From positions 62,001 to 126,000 of the forward strand of contig CAUVYH020000017.1 of NCBI GenBank assembly GCA_963556065.3: a DNA stretch of 64,000 bases. The letters are read 5' to 3'. The position numbers and the translations under genes are program-made. The stretch is from JBAXTE01 sp963556065. Lineage in GTDB: Bacteria > Bacteroidota > Bacteroidia > Bacteroidales > WCHB1-69. A model generated the notes under the pieces. That model was not told the DNA's origin, made no database searches, and saw only the letters and a list, made by a program, of their open reading frames with translations. Within the stretch, counting starts at the first letter, position 1. Every line of letters starts with the position of its first letter. Of this stretch, positions 1 through 9,844 are shown in pieces.

Positions 1-132
1 GTCAGTTTCAAATGATTTTAGTCATTATTAAAAATTGTACGAATTTTTTATTGTAAAAGTTTCATTTTTATTTTAGAAACAGTGTTGAAACATAAAGAGA
101 TGAAGCCGAAAAACGGTATTTACAATAGGTGT

Positions 133-180
133 GTAAAAAACAGCTCCATGTAATGAAATCAAATGGAGCTGCTTTATTAA
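133..180 (-). terminator. Terminator of the nucleoside permease gene
   Basis: A 9-bp perfect stem (141-149 with 163-171, CAGCTCCAT/ATGGAGCTG) with a 13-base loop lies just past the stop of the minus-strand permease gene. Read on the minus strand it is followed by a T-rich run, as in an intrinsic terminator. Bases 1-132 are AT-rich and show no supportable gene. Confidence 0.7.
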
Positions 181-198
181 TTACTTATTTTTTTTATT

Positions 199-1452
199 CT
201 AATGACTAAAGTTTTCGACGGCTTTCGGGTCGTGTTTATGTTTAAAAAATATTGCAAACAATATTGCAACTACAGTAGCATAAGCAGCAAAGGTAAGCCA
301 GATGGAAGACCATTCTTTAGCCCCGTTATGTGTAAAAAAGCGATCGATAACAAAACCGCTGACACTACTTCCTAAAATTGCACCAAAGCCATTGGTCATC
401 ATCATAAACAAGCCCTGAGCACTTGAACGAATTGATGCATCGGTGGTTGATTCCACAAACAGCGAACCGGATATATTAAAGAAATCGAAAGCCATTCCAT
501 AAACAATACAGGAAAGGATAATCATCCATAAGCCTTCGGCAGGATTTCCCAAACCAAATAACCCAAAACGGAAAACCCAAGCAATCATACTAATCAACAT
601 TACCTTCTTAATCCCAAAACGTTTGAGGAAAAATGGAATCGCCAAAATAAATAAGGTTTCCGACATTTGGGAAATCGACATGATTATTGTCGAATATTTT
701 ACCACAAAAGAATCTGAATACTGAGGAATTTTTTTAAAATCATCTAAAAAAACATCCCCATAAGCATTGGTGAGTTGTAAGGCGGCACCCAACAACATGG
801 AAAAGATGAAAAACAATGCCATTTTTTTGTTTTTAAACAGTCCGAATGCATTCAATCCTAAGGATTGAATTAACGATTTTTTTCCATTGGATTGAGCTAA
901 TGGAGGACATTTTGGTAGTGTAAATGCATATAGGCCCAAAAGCAAAGAGACAATCGAAGCAATGTAAAACTGGTTTTCGGAGCTTTTGTTTCCGGATAAG
1001 TTTACAATCCACATGGCAACAATAAAGCCGATGGTGCCAAAAACACGAATGGGCGGAAAATCTTTCACCACATCATAATGATTATTTTTAAGTGCGGTAT
1101 ATGCTATTGAATTTGTGAGGGCAATTGTCGGCATATAAAAAATCATAGCCACTAAGATCCCCCAGAAAAAAGAGGAAGGATTATTGATTTGTGGAATGCA
1201 AAAGAGTGCGGCAGCTCCCGCAATATGGAGCATTCCATACAATCTTTCTGCATTTATCCAACGGTCGGCAACAATACCCATCAGCGCCGGCATAAATAAT
1301 GAAGCAATGCCCATCGTGGAAAAGATAATTCCAAATTCGGACCCCGACCAACCCTTGGTTTGAAACCAATAATTGCCAATAGTGATTAACCATGACCCCC
1401 AAATGAAAAACTGCAAGAAATTCATTGCAATCAATCGTTTTTTAATTCCCAT
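199..1452 (-). CDS. Nucleoside:H+ symporter, NupG-type MFS permease
   Basis: This 417-residue protein is hydrophobic throughout, with about twelve predicted membrane helices, and resembles the NupG/XapB nucleoside:proton symporter family of the major facilitator superfamily. The N-terminus (FLQFFIWGSWLITIGNYW), the first cytoplasmic loop with GIVADRW, and the FPPIRVFGTIGFI segment near residues 130-145 are typical of the family in Bacteroidota. It would act in the inner membrane to import nucleosides; the exact substrate cannot be read from sequence. It is a single-gene unit with its own terminator downstream. The nearest upstream gene, a lipoprotein on the same strand, is about 120 bases away and shows no link in function. 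Confidence 0.85.
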   Translation of the reverse strand: MGIKKRLIAMNFLQFFIWGSWLITIGNYWFQTKGWSGSEFGIIFSTMGIASLFMPALMGIVADRWINAERLYGMLHIAGAAALFCIPQINNPSSFFWGILVAMIFYMPTIALTNSIAYTALKNNHYDVVKDFPPIRVFGTIGFIVAMWIVNLSGNKSSENQFYIASIVSLLLGLYAFTLPKCPPLAQSNGKKSLIQSLGLNAFGLFKNKKMALFFIFSMLLGAALQLTNAYGDVFLDDFKKIPQYSDSFVVKYSTIIMSISQMSETLFILAIPFFLKRFGIKKVMLISMIAWVFRFGLFGLGNPAEGLWMIILSCIVYGMAFDFFNISGSLFVESTTDASIRSSAQGLFMMMTNGFGAILGSSVSGFVIDRFFTHNGAKEWSSIWLTFAAYATVVAILFAIFFKHKHDPKAVENFSH

Positions 1453-1575
1453 GTTTTATATTTTTGTTATGTGAAAAAATCGCAATTCTTATTTATGTTT
1501 TTCTTTATCCGAAAACCGAAGCAAGTTACAAAAAAAATCAACAATATAATTACAGTTCTTTATTTTTTAGATACG

Positions 1576-2268
1576 TCAAAAAACTTCAAAGATATTCGTG
1601 ATGTCAAACCACACCTCTTTGTGCTTATAGTTTTCGTTTGGATTTACCGTTAGTTTGTCGTAAGTTCTTTTCTTTGAGGTTATTAACGTTTGATTTAAAA
1701 CATCTCCGGTAAGAAGTAAGTTATAGCATATAAAGTACTCATCGGCGATTGATACCACATCAATAGCGTTTTTTTCATCCCGACCATCCCCTGTTGACAA
1801 AATTGCATCAAACAACTTATTTGTAATTTGAATTCGTTGTTTGGTGGCTGGCAATTTCGGATATATTTCCGAAACGAGATAAGATTTCAAGTGGTTTGCC
1901 GTTAAATTGAGCGGTGCTTTTATTACGATTGAGTCTATTTGATCCAATGCATCTCCCAGTTTTTTGTTATGAATGTTTTCAAAAACTTCCGAAAATTGAG
2001 GCTGTTGGCTATATCCGGAGAATCCCGGTTGTATCATTTGTCCGTAGTAAATTAGTTTTAACTCATTTTCGGTAAGAGCTGTGTCGAGTTCTATAAATCT
2101 TGATAGAAGTCGATTGTATAAGCTTGCTTCACTGTCGGTTTTAAGTTGGTTTTCAATGACGTTTTTTGATATTTCATATTGATCCTTTGCGTTGTTGTAA
2201 GGAATAATAGTACACGACCATATACTTGTCAATAGAAAAAAAATAAAAAGGCCCAAATGGTTTTTCAT
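1576..2268 (-). CDS. Hypothetical lipoprotein
   Basis: This 230-residue protein starts with a short hydrophobic signal (about residues 5-18) followed by SIWSC, a plausible Bacteroidota lipobox with Cys19 as the lipidated residue, so it is probably anchored in the envelope. The rest is soluble and mostly helical (for example ENIHNKKLGDALDQID near the middle). I do not recognise a named family. It lies between the permease and the divergently oriented OstA-like gene, with about 145 bases between the two start regions. No function is proposed. Confidence 0.6.
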   Translation of the reverse strand: MKNHLGLFIFFLLTSIWSCTIIPYNNAKDQYEISKNVIENQLKTDSEASLYNRLLSRFIELDTALTENELKLIYYGQMIQPGFSGYSQQPQFSEVFENIHNKKLGDALDQIDSIVIKAPLNLTANHLKSYLVSEIYPKLPATKQRIQITNKLFDAILSTGDGRDEKNAIDVVSIADEYFICYNLLLTGDVLNQTLITSKKRTYDKLTVNPNENYKHKEVWFDITNIFEVF

Positions 2269-2366
2269 ACATCGGTTTTTCTTCGCTAAATTACAAAAAA
2301 TATTAAATCTTTAGCGGCAGGGTAGGAGCAAAACGTCTTTGTTTTAACTGATTTGATAATAATTCT

Positions 2367-2374
2367 TATCTTTG
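2367..2374 (+). promoter_or_regulatory. -7 promoter box of the OstA-like gene
   Basis: TATCTTTG matches the Bacteroidota -7 consensus TAnnTTTG and lies 39 bases before the ATG at 2414. A well-spaced TTTG -33 element is not evident. Confidence 0.6.
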
Positions 2375-2413
2375 CATCCGAAAGAAGTTAATATCAGCGT
2401 GTAATAAGCATCA

Positions 2414-3994
2414 ATGGTTTATAATTCAGACCTTTTTAACGGCAATATTCAAACTATTGTCCGGGTACAAGAAAATCATTCTTCCAATTTATTGAGGACA
2501 ATGATTTTATGCTTTTTATTACTTGTTTTCGCACAAGAAACGCAAGCGCAGAACAAAACAAAAATTGAGCTGAAACAAGCGGCTCAACTCAGCCATGATG
2601 CTAATATAGGCGAAATGCAGCAAATTATCGGCAATGTGATCTTTGAGCACGATGGAGCGCTAATGTATTGTGATAGTGCATGGTTATTCGATAAAACAAA
2701 TTCTCTGGAGGCTTTTGGAAGAATTAAAATCCAGATAAACGATACCGTATCTCTTTTTGGGGACCATCTGGATTACGATGGAAATACCCGTATCGCTAAC
2801 TTAAACGGGAGGGTTTTGCTTAAAGATAATAAATCGAGGCTTACGTCCGAAATGCTAATCTATGATAGAGATGCAAATACTGCATTTTATAATACGGGAG
2901 GAATGCTTCGTAATGAAAAAGATACACTTACAAGTCGAATAGGCACATATAATGCATATACCAAAGAAGTGTTTTTTAAAGATAGTGTTGTTCTTCGAAA
3001 CGGATCCTATACGATTAATACGGACACGCTCATGTTCGAGACCAAGACACAGATTGCCAACTTTTATAGCCCAACCTATTTTTTGTCGAATAAAAATAAA
3101 ATGTATTGTGAGTTGGGTTGGTATAACACGAAAACAGATCAATCGGTATTTCAGCAAAATGCTTATATTTCGAACGGAAAGCAGTCAATTTCCGGTGATA
3201 GCTTATATTTCGACCAAAAGATTAATTTTGGTTTAGGATATAAAAACGTAGTGATTTCCGATTCTTTAAAAAACGTACAATTTAAAGGAAATTTTGCCGA
3301 ATACCGTCAATCTGGAGGTTATTCGTATGTCACCGACAGTGCTCTTGCAATCATGGTTGAGCAAATAGATACCTTTTACCTGCATGCCGATACGCTTAGA
3401 GTGCTTTTTGATACGGCTCAAAACCCGCAACGAGTATTTGCATATCATCATTGCAGATTTTTCAGAACAGATATTCAGGGATCTTGTGATTCTTTAGTCT
3501 ATTTGGTTGTAGATTCGCTTATTAATATGTATTATAAGCCTATGGTTTGGTCTGGCGAAAACCAGTTGATGGCTGATACCGTTGTTTTTCGGTTAAAGAA
3601 CAGGCAAATTGACAAAATGTATCTCAATTCTTCATCATTTATCATTGCGTCTGTGGATTCCAGTCGCTTTAACCAAATTAAAGGTCGGTATATGGTGGGC
3701 GATTTTGTGCTCAATAAGCTTAAAACAGTGTATGTGGACGGCAATGCCGAAAGTCTTTATTTTGTGATGGACGACTATAATAAGTTAATTGGAATAAACA
3801 AAACGGAATCGAGCTTTATGACATTGGAAATTGACAGCAATCAGGTGAGTTCGATTCTTATATCCGGAAATCCTAAAGCTGCAATGTCTCCTGAATCGAA
3901 GTTATCATTCAACGACCTTCGTTTACGCAATTTCAATTGGCAAATCGCCAAGCGTCCGTTGTCGTGGTTTGATTTGTTCAGAAAACAAGAGTAG
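2414..3994 (+). CDS. OstA-like LPS-transport (LptA-related) protein
   Basis: This 526-residue protein consists mainly of repeated beta-strand segments of the OstA/LptA type, for example GNVIFEHDGALMYCDSAW near residues 75-95 and several later copies with the pattern (G)D(x)LxYD. Family knowledge: OstA-like proteins form beta-jellyrolls that carry LPS across the periplasm; Bacteroidota often have such large stand-alone forms. A signal peptide (ILCFLLLVFAQETQAQ) ends near residue 46. That is late for a signal, so the real start may be the TTG codon at 2489 or the ATG at 2501 rather than 2414. A -7 box lies upstream. An LptD-like gene is present 9 kb downstream, consistent with a shared LPS-export role. 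Certain about the family, less so about the start. Confidence 0.8.
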   Translation: MVYNSDLFNGNIQTIVRVQENHSSNLLRTMILCFLLLVFAQETQAQNKTKIELKQAAQLSHDANIGEMQQIIGNVIFEHDGALMYCDSAWLFDKTNSLEAFGRIKIQINDTVSLFGDHLDYDGNTRIANLNGRVLLKDNKSRLTSEMLIYDRDANTAFYNTGGMLRNEKDTLTSRIGTYNAYTKEVFFKDSVVLRNGSYTINTDTLMFETKTQIANFYSPTYFLSNKNKMYCELGWYNTKTDQSVFQQNAYISNGKQSISGDSLYFDQKINFGLGYKNVVISDSLKNVQFKGNFAEYRQSGGYSYVTDSALAIMVEQIDTFYLHADTLRVLFDTAQNPQRVFAYHHCRFFRTDIQGSCDSLVYLVVDSLINMYYKPMVWSGENQLMADTVVFRLKNRQIDKMYLNSSSFIIASVDSSRFNQIKGRYMVGDFVLNKLKTVYVDGNAESLYFVMDDYNKLIGINKTESSFMTLEIDSNQVSSILISGNPKAAMSPESKLSFNDLRLRNFNWQIAKRPLSWFDLFRKQE

Positions 3995-4044
3995 CGGCTA
4001 AATTTTTTCTAAAACACAAATAATTGATAAAATCATAAAACAGT

Positions 4045-7000
4045 TCAAACCTTACTGAAGAATTTTTCAATTACCCGTTTCAATTCATCTACACGAATCG
4101 GTTTCATGATATAGTCGTCCATACCGGCTTCTTCGCAAAGTTCTTTATCTCCTTTCAGCGCATTGGCCGTAACCGCTACAATAATAGGGCGTTCCTCTTT
4201 TGTATATCGTTTTGCAAGTTGGCGTGTGGCTTCATATCCATCCATTTCGGGCATTTGTACATCCATGAATATCAGATCATACTTTTGCCGACGAACGGAT
4301 TGCAGTACTTCAAGTCCATTTGATGCCAAGTCGGGCTGATAACCGTTTTTTTGTAAAATATGGGTGAGCAACTTCTGATTAATAGGATTATCTTCTGCAA
4401 TCAGAATTGATATCGGGTATTTGTTTGCCAGCAAAACAGGTTCTTCGGGACTCATTTCTTTCTCTTCTGTTGGAGATTCTTTTTCCGGGTAAAGAAGATT
4501 TTTTATTGTATTAAAAAGAATACTTTGTTTTATGGGTTTTGCAATAAACCGGTCAAAACCGTTTTCTTCAGGATTATTTATTGATGAAGAAAGCATTATG
4601 ATATAGGGTTTTTGTCCATGTTTTTCACGAATCTGTTTTGCTAATGTGTATCCATCAATATTGGGCATTAAAACATCCAGTAAACAGATTTCAATATCAG
4701 GATGTTGCTCAAGAATACTTAAAGCTTCCGATGGCAATGTCGTTTTATACGAAATCATTTGATTTTGCGTGCATTGTTTTTCGAGAATCGTACAATTTAT
4801 CATATTGTCGTCAACAATAAGTACTTTTACTCCTTGAAAAGTATCTCGATTATAATTCGGATCGCCAGCGTTTAGAGATGCTTGTTTAAAGGAAATACGA
4901 AAAATAAATGATGATCCTTTGTTCTCTTCGCTTTCTACAAATATGTCTCCACCCATGAGCGTTGCAATCTGTTTGCAGATGGCCAGTCCTAAGCCCGTAC
5001 CTCCGTAACGCCTTGTTATAGTAGCATCCACTTGAGTAAACGCACTAAAAAGACGGGGAATCTTATAGACAGGGATGCCAATACCCGTATCCGTAACTTT
5101 TACTTTTAGCATGTTCGGATTGTCGTTATCCAGCATAATATACACGATAATCATTCCCTGTGGAGTAAACTTAATGGCGTTTCCTACCAGATTAACCAAA
5201 ATCTGACGAAAACGAGTAGCATCGGTCTTGATGTATGCGGGTACATTATTATCAATATCATACAACAGTTCCAGGTCTTTGTTTTTAATCTTGCTTAAAA
5301 GAAGATCGAAAACCTCTTCCACCACATCTGAAATTTTAAAATCAATGCTTTCAAGCTGCATTTTCCCCGATTCAATTTTTGAAAAGTCTAAAATATCATT
5401 GATAATAGCAAGTAACGACTCACTGCTAATACGGATGGTTTGTACATAATCAAGTTGTTCTTTTGTTAAATCGGTTCCTGCCAAAAGTCCTGACATTCCG
5501 ATTATTCCGTTCATTGGAGTCCTTATTTCGTGGCTCATATTCGCCAGAAAGTCGGATTTGGACTGATTTGCCTGATCTGCTTTTTTTGCCGCTTCAATAA
5601 GTTCTCTTCTGTTGATGCTTATTTCTATGGCACCACTAATGTTTGATGCTAAAAGCTGAAGAATTGAAATTACCGTATCGGTCCAAATTCTTTCGTGTGT
5701 ACAATCGTAAAAGCCCACGAATCCTTTAAATTTTCCACCGACAATTAAGGGTGTTACGAGCAATGAGCGGATGCCCTGAGATTCAAAAAGTATTCGCTCG
5801 TTTTCGGGAAAATCTTTCACTAATCCGGATACGACATGATCGCTCATAAGAATTTTCTTCCATCGTGGAACCTCATCTATCGGGAGCATTCTAAATTTAG
5901 AGTCTGCTCGGGATTCAATTCCTTCTGCACACCATTCAAAACTTTGGCTTAAATAGCCGATATTATTCTGATCGAAAATGTATTCAAAAACAGAGACCCG
6001 GTCAATTTCAACGTCATGCCCGAATGCAGACATCGCTTTACTTATGGCATCATCGATATCGGGCATTTTAAGTAAATATTGTGAAGCATTTGCCACTCCT
6101 TTAAATATAGAGCCCTGTTTCATAAACAATTGCTCCACCAATTTTCTTTGAGAAACGTCACGGTAAACCCAAAGCGCCCCTTTTCGATCTTCGTTTGTAA
6201 ATAAAGGAACAAAATCGCGTTCCAGAACTCTTCCGTCAACGAGTAGAATTTCTTCGTTAATGCATATCTTTTTTTCTTCGATTAGTTTATTAATACGATT
6301 CGAGTAACTGATCGGATCTATGATTAAATGTTTTGCATTTTCCATAAAATCAGCACAAGAAATTCCTATTAAGTCATTAATTTGTGGTTTTTCACCTTCA
6401 ATAAACAAATTAATTAAAAAACTATTTACAATAGATATTCGGCGATTTTCATCTTCTACTAAAACACCTGCCTGCATGTTTGATATTAAGGATTCAAGGT
6501 ATGTGTTTGTACGGCTGATTTTTTCGTATGTCTTAACTTGTTCGGTAAGATCATGAGCGAAACCGACCATGGCAAGAACATCTCCTTTTTCGTCAGAGAT
6601 AGGCGAAGTATTCATAGAAACCTGAAACAGCTCTCCTGTTTTTTTCTTATTCCAGAGCACACCACTCCATCCGCCTTCAAATGTTTGTTTATAGATAGAA
6701 TCATTGCTGTCGTTCTTTTCTGCCCATAGAATTGACGATTGGCAACCTATTATCTCCTCTTCATTATATCCGTATGTTTCTTTAAATGCATTGTTTACAT
6801 AGATGATTTTATCCTTCAAATCAGCGATTGTAACGCATTGATTAACACTTTCTACCGTATGTGCCAGCATCCTAATTCTTTGTTCTGTTTCATGCTTTTC
6901 AGTGATATCGAGTGAGGATCCGAAAATACTTATTACTTTTCCTTCTTTTTTTTCGGCAATTAGCGTATTTTCGATAATTCGCAAATTGCCTTTTCCAGTA

Positions 7001-8238
7001 ATAACAGATACTTGATATTTAGCACTTCCTGTAGATATACACTTTTTATAATTCTCTTCAATCAACGATCTATCGGATTCAACAACATATTCGCGGATTT
7101 CTTCATTCGTGGGCATACCCATTGATTTGTCGCGCTCAAATTGGTTAAAAACCTGATTTGACCAATATATGGTTTCTGCTAATAAGTCTCTTTTCCAAGT
7201 TCCAACGTTTGCAATTTGTTCTGCCCGCTCAAGGTTATCGCGCTCGAGAAGCAACTCGTTTCGGGAAGACTCCAGCATTGTTTTGCTTGTTTCCAATTCC
7301 TTTTTTTGTTTATAAAAGTCGATAATCAGTAAAGCCAGCTTTGCAAATTCATCTACTCCTAATTTTTGCTTTTCTAGGGGTGAAGCATTTTCTGTAACAA
7401 TAGCGTTAGCAATATTTCGTAAAGGAGAGATAATCCATTTATTGAACAACAATGATAAAAATAAAATCACAAAGAATGCAAAAAATGCTGCCGTTAAAAG
7501 ATTATTGCGCGAAGAGTCCTGATAATACCCCAAAGTTTTATTGTAACTTTCAATTTTAAACCAAGCCACAACATGATCTTTATAATCACAAAACGGGTAA
7601 TAAATTACAATTTTGCCTCTCCCAATATAGGAATCCTGATAATTGTCTTCTGATTTAGGAAATAAAACCGTAATTTTGGAATCGGAAACCGTTTCAAATT
7701 CTCGAAGATCTTCTTTGCTTTCGTTTTGATAAACCAGCAAATAACCCAGCTTTGAATTGGTTGCTGAATCCATAATAGGAACACCTTCCACCATAATAAT
7801 TTGATTTTGATGGAAAAGATAAAAATGAGCATGATTCTCTTTAAAGTTATATTTGGTTAAGTCATTGATGATGATCGGTTTATTATCTTTTGTCTTGCTA
7901 AAGACAAAAGTAAAATTTGAGTCAAGCATTGAATAGCCGTAATAGGTTGACCTTTCGATAATTGGTGAAAGTAGTTTATTAAATTGTGTAGTATCTTTGT
8001 TTTTAAATAGCTTGTTTATAAGCTCGTATTTTGCATATAGATTTTGAACCAGGTTTTGATAAGGCTTTTCCTTGATGACAATGATTTCTTCTATTTGTTT
8101 ATGCTTATCGTTGATAAATTGAACGGCAAGTGCGGAAATGTTTTTTTCTACGTTAAATCGGATAATTAATAGCAATGATATGATAACTACCGATATTACA
8201 AGAATTATAATCAATATTTTATATTGAACTTTTCTCAT
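4045..8238 (-). CDS. Hybrid sensor histidine kinase with two receiver domains
   Basis: This 1397-residue membrane kinase has a transmembrane helix at about 8-28, an extracytoplasmic sensor region, and a second helix near 245-268. A linker follows, then about three PAS domains (roughly 335-690) and a GAF-like domain (about 700-870). The kinase core comprises a HisKA dimerisation domain with phospho-acceptor His903 in MSHEIRTPMNG and an ATPase domain (NAIKFTPQG, DTGIGIP, GTGLGLAI). Two C-terminal receiver domains carry phospho-acceptor Asp1188 (LLDVLMPNIDG) and Asp1326 (FMDVQMPEMDG). All key phosphorelay residues are present, so it should be active. No output-domain regulator lies next to it, so it is an orphan hybrid kinase; an Hpt partner must be elsewhere. 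The ligand is unknown. It converges with the OstA-like gene. Confidence 0.93.
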   Translation of the reverse strand: MRKVQYKILIIILVISVVIISLLLIIRFNVEKNISALAVQFINDKHKQIEEIIVIKEKPYQNLVQNLYAKYELINKLFKNKDTTQFNKLLSPIIERSTYYGYSMLDSNFTFVFSKTKDNKPIIINDLTKYNFKENHAHFYLFHQNQIIMVEGVPIMDSATNSKLGYLLVYQNESKEDLREFETVSDSKITVLFPKSEDNYQDSYIGRGKIVIYYPFCDYKDHVVAWFKIESYNKTLGYYQDSSRNNLLTAAFFAFFVILFLSLLFNKWIISPLRNIANAIVTENASPLEKQKLGVDEFAKLALLIIDFYKQKKELETSKTMLESSRNELLLERDNLERAEQIANVGTWKRDLLAETIYWSNQVFNQFERDKSMGMPTNEEIREYVVESDRSLIEENYKKCISTGSAKYQVSVITGKGNLRIIENTLIAEKKEGKVISIFGSSLDITEKHETEQRIRMLAHTVESVNQCVTIADLKDKIIYVNNAFKETYGYNEEEIIGCQSSILWAEKNDSNDSIYKQTFEGGWSGVLWNKKKTGELFQVSMNTSPISDEKGDVLAMVGFAHDLTEQVKTYEKISRTNTYLESLISNMQAGVLVEDENRRISIVNSFLINLFIEGEKPQINDLIGISCADFMENAKHLIIDPISYSNRINKLIEEKKICINEEILLVDGRVLERDFVPLFTNEDRKGALWVYRDVSQRKLVEQLFMKQGSIFKGVANASQYLLKMPDIDDAISKAMSAFGHDVEIDRVSVFEYIFDQNNIGYLSQSFEWCAEGIESRADSKFRMLPIDEVPRWKKILMSDHVVSGLVKDFPENERILFESQGIRSLLVTPLIVGGKFKGFVGFYDCTHERIWTDTVISILQLLASNISGAIEISINRRELIEAAKKADQANQSKSDFLANMSHEIRTPMNGIIGMSGLLAGTDLTKEQLDYVQTIRISSESLLAIINDILDFSKIESGKMQLESIDFKISDVVEEVFDLLLSKIKNKDLELLYDIDNNVPAYIKTDATRFRQILVNLVGNAIKFTPQGMIIVYIMLDNDNPNMLKVKVTDTGIGIPVYKIPRLFSAFTQVDATITRRYGGTGLGLAICKQIATLMGGDIFVESEENKGSSFIFRISFKQASLNAGDPNYNRDTFQGVKVLIVDDNMINCTILEKQCTQNQMISYKTTLPSEALSILEQHPDIEICLLDVLMPNIDGYTLAKQIREKHGQKPYIIMLSSSINNPEENGFDRFIAKPIKQSILFNTIKNLLYPEKESPTEEKEMSPEEPVLLANKYPISILIAEDNPINQKLLTHILQKNGYQPDLASNGLEVLQSVRRQKYDLIFMDVQMPEMDGYEATRQLAKRYTKEERPIIVAVTANALKGDKELCEEAGMDDYIMKPIRVDELKRVIEKFFSKV

Positions 8239-8356
8239 GTGTAAGCTTTATTTAATAACAATATGCGAATTTAATGATAATTTGAACTAAAAAGTCTTAA
8301 TTTTCAATAATCTCTAAAAAAATCATCCCCTTTCTGTTAACTTAATAAACATTTAA

Positions 8357-8387
8357 GTTGATATTAAGCTCCGCATAAATAAATTTG
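8357..8387 (+). promoter_or_regulatory. Candidate distal promoter upstream of serS
   Basis: GTTG at 8357-8360 is separated by 19 bases from TAAATTTG at 8380-8387, close to the Bacteroidota consensus TTTG-N19-21-TAnnTTTG. It would start a transcript near 8395 with a leader of about 165 bases before serS. The rest of 8239-8533 is AT-rich and shows no gene. Confidence 0.4.
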
Positions 8388-8533
8388 TTCATTTTCATTA
8401 ATGTGAGTTTGTTTTTGTTTTAAGGAAGGGCGAAAGGTACTTATCTTACAAAAATTAGCACCTTTGATGTTAATTGTGGTTAAACTGATTTTCAATATTT
8501 CGCTTGAATCGTCGAAAACTCACTCAATTTCTG

Positions 8534-8541
8534 TAATTTTG
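8534..8541 (+). promoter_or_regulatory. -7 promoter box of serS
   Basis: TAATTTTG fits the -7 consensus exactly and ends 18 bases before the ATG at 8560. Its position downstream of the alternative start at 8464 is the main reason for choosing 8560 as the serS start. Confidence 0.7.
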
Positions 8542-8559
8542 CAAAAAAATAATAACATT

Positions 8560-9834
8560 ATGTTACAAATACAATTTATTCGCGAAAACAAGGAGTTCGT
8601 CATCGAACGATTAAAAATTAAAAATTTTGATGCAACCGATATCGTTGCAAACATTATAGACATTGACAGCAAGCGTCGGGAAGCACAAATTAAATCGGAC
8701 GAATTGTTGGCAAAACTCAATCAACTCTCGAAAGAAATCGGCGATCTTTTTAAATCGGGAAAACAAACAGAGGCTAATACTTTAAAGGAGCAAGTGGCAC
8801 AACTTAAAGCTGAAGCCAAAATTTTTGCGGATAGTCAGGAACAATATGAGCACGAACAACAACAACTCATCGTATTGCTTCCCAACCTTCCCCACAGCTC
8901 CGTTCCTATTGGAAAAACAGCGGAAGACAATAAAGTGGTTTTTTCTGAAGGAGACGCGTCCAATCTTCCGTCCGATGCCCTTCCGCACTGGGAATTAACT
9001 ACAAAATATCGCCTTATCGATTTTGAGCTGGGCAGCAAAATTACCGGTGCCGGATTTCCTGTTTATACGGGAAAAGGAGCTCGTTTACAACGTGCACTCA
9101 TCAATTTTTTTCTTGATGAGGCCATTGCACATGGGTATATTGAAGTGCAACCGCCATACATGGTAAACGAAGCTTCTGCGTACGCAACAGGTCAGCTTCC
9201 TGACAAGGAAGGACAGATGTATCACGCAACGCTCGATAATTTGTATCTGATTCCAACCGCCGAAGTTCCGGTAACCAACATCTATCGCGATGTGATTTTG
9301 AAAGAAGAAGATTTGCCGCTAAAAAATTGTGCTTATTCGGCTTGTTTTCGCCGAGAAGCCGGTTCTTATGGCAAAGATGTTCGCGGACTGAATCGTTTGC
9401 ATCAGTTCGATAAAGTAGAAATAGTACAAATCAATACTCAGGAAGAATCGTACAAGACCCTCGAAGAAATGAAAGAATACGTGGCTTCGATCTTACGTAA
9501 GCTTGAATTGCCTTTCCATATTCTCAGACTATGTGGTGGTGATATCAGCTTTACTTCAGCACTTACATACGATCTCGAAGTTTATTCCAAAGCGCAACAA
9601 CGCTGGCTCGAAGTTAGTTCTGTGTCGAACTTTGAAACCTTTCAATCGAATCGACTTAAACTCCGGTATAAAGATGCAACCGGTAAAACTAAACTTGCCC
9701 ATACGCTGAACGGCAGTGCTTTGGCACTCCCTCGAATTGTAGCCGCACTGCTCGAAAACAACCAGACACCCGATGGTATCCGGATCCCCAAAGTCTTAGT
9801 GCCTTACACCGGGTTCGATATGATTACCCTTTAA
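8560..9834 (+). CDS. serS: Serine--tRNA ligase
   Basis: Seryl-tRNA synthetase charges tRNA-Ser in the cytoplasm. The 424-residue product has the usual N-terminal helical arm (about residues 25-100, rich in Lys/Glu/Gln) followed by a class II catalytic core. TAEVPVTNIYRD, the motif 2 region SACFRREAGSYGKDVRG and the motif 3 region NGSALALPRIVAALLEN are all present. The reading frame is open further upstream to 8464, but those 32 residues do not resemble the family, and the -7 box at 8534-8541 sits inside that stretch, so the start is placed at MLQIQFIREN (8560). The length then matches bacterial SerRS. It is followed at once by a TPR protein and rsmA on the same strand, suggesting one transcript. 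Confidence 0.97.
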   Translation: MLQIQFIRENKEFVIERLKIKNFDATDIVANIIDIDSKRREAQIKSDELLAKLNQLSKEIGDLFKSGKQTEANTLKEQVAQLKAEAKIFADSQEQYEHEQQQLIVLLPNLPHSSVPIGKTAEDNKVVFSEGDASNLPSDALPHWELTTKYRLIDFELGSKITGAGFPVYTGKGARLQRALINFFLDEAIAHGYIEVQPPYMVNEASAYATGQLPDKEGQMYHATLDNLYLIPTAEVPVTNIYRDVILKEEDLPLKNCAYSACFRREAGSYGKDVRGLNRLHQFDKVEIVQINTQEESYKTLEEMKEYVASILRKLELPFHILRLCGGDISFTSALTYDLEVYSKAQQRWLEVSSVSNFETFQSNRLKLRYKDATGKTKLAHTLNGSALALPRIVAALLENNQTPDGIRIPKVLVPYTGFDMITL

Positions 9835-9844
9835 TTTGCTAACA

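Noticed and set aside
1471..1653. A 60-residue plus-strand frame between the permease and lipoprotein genes
   Set aside because: It overlaps the 3' end of the lipoprotein gene, is AT-driven in composition and has no family features.
8464..8559. N-terminal extension of serS
   Set aside because: The 32 extra residues do not resemble SerRS and contain the -7 promoter box at 8534-8541.
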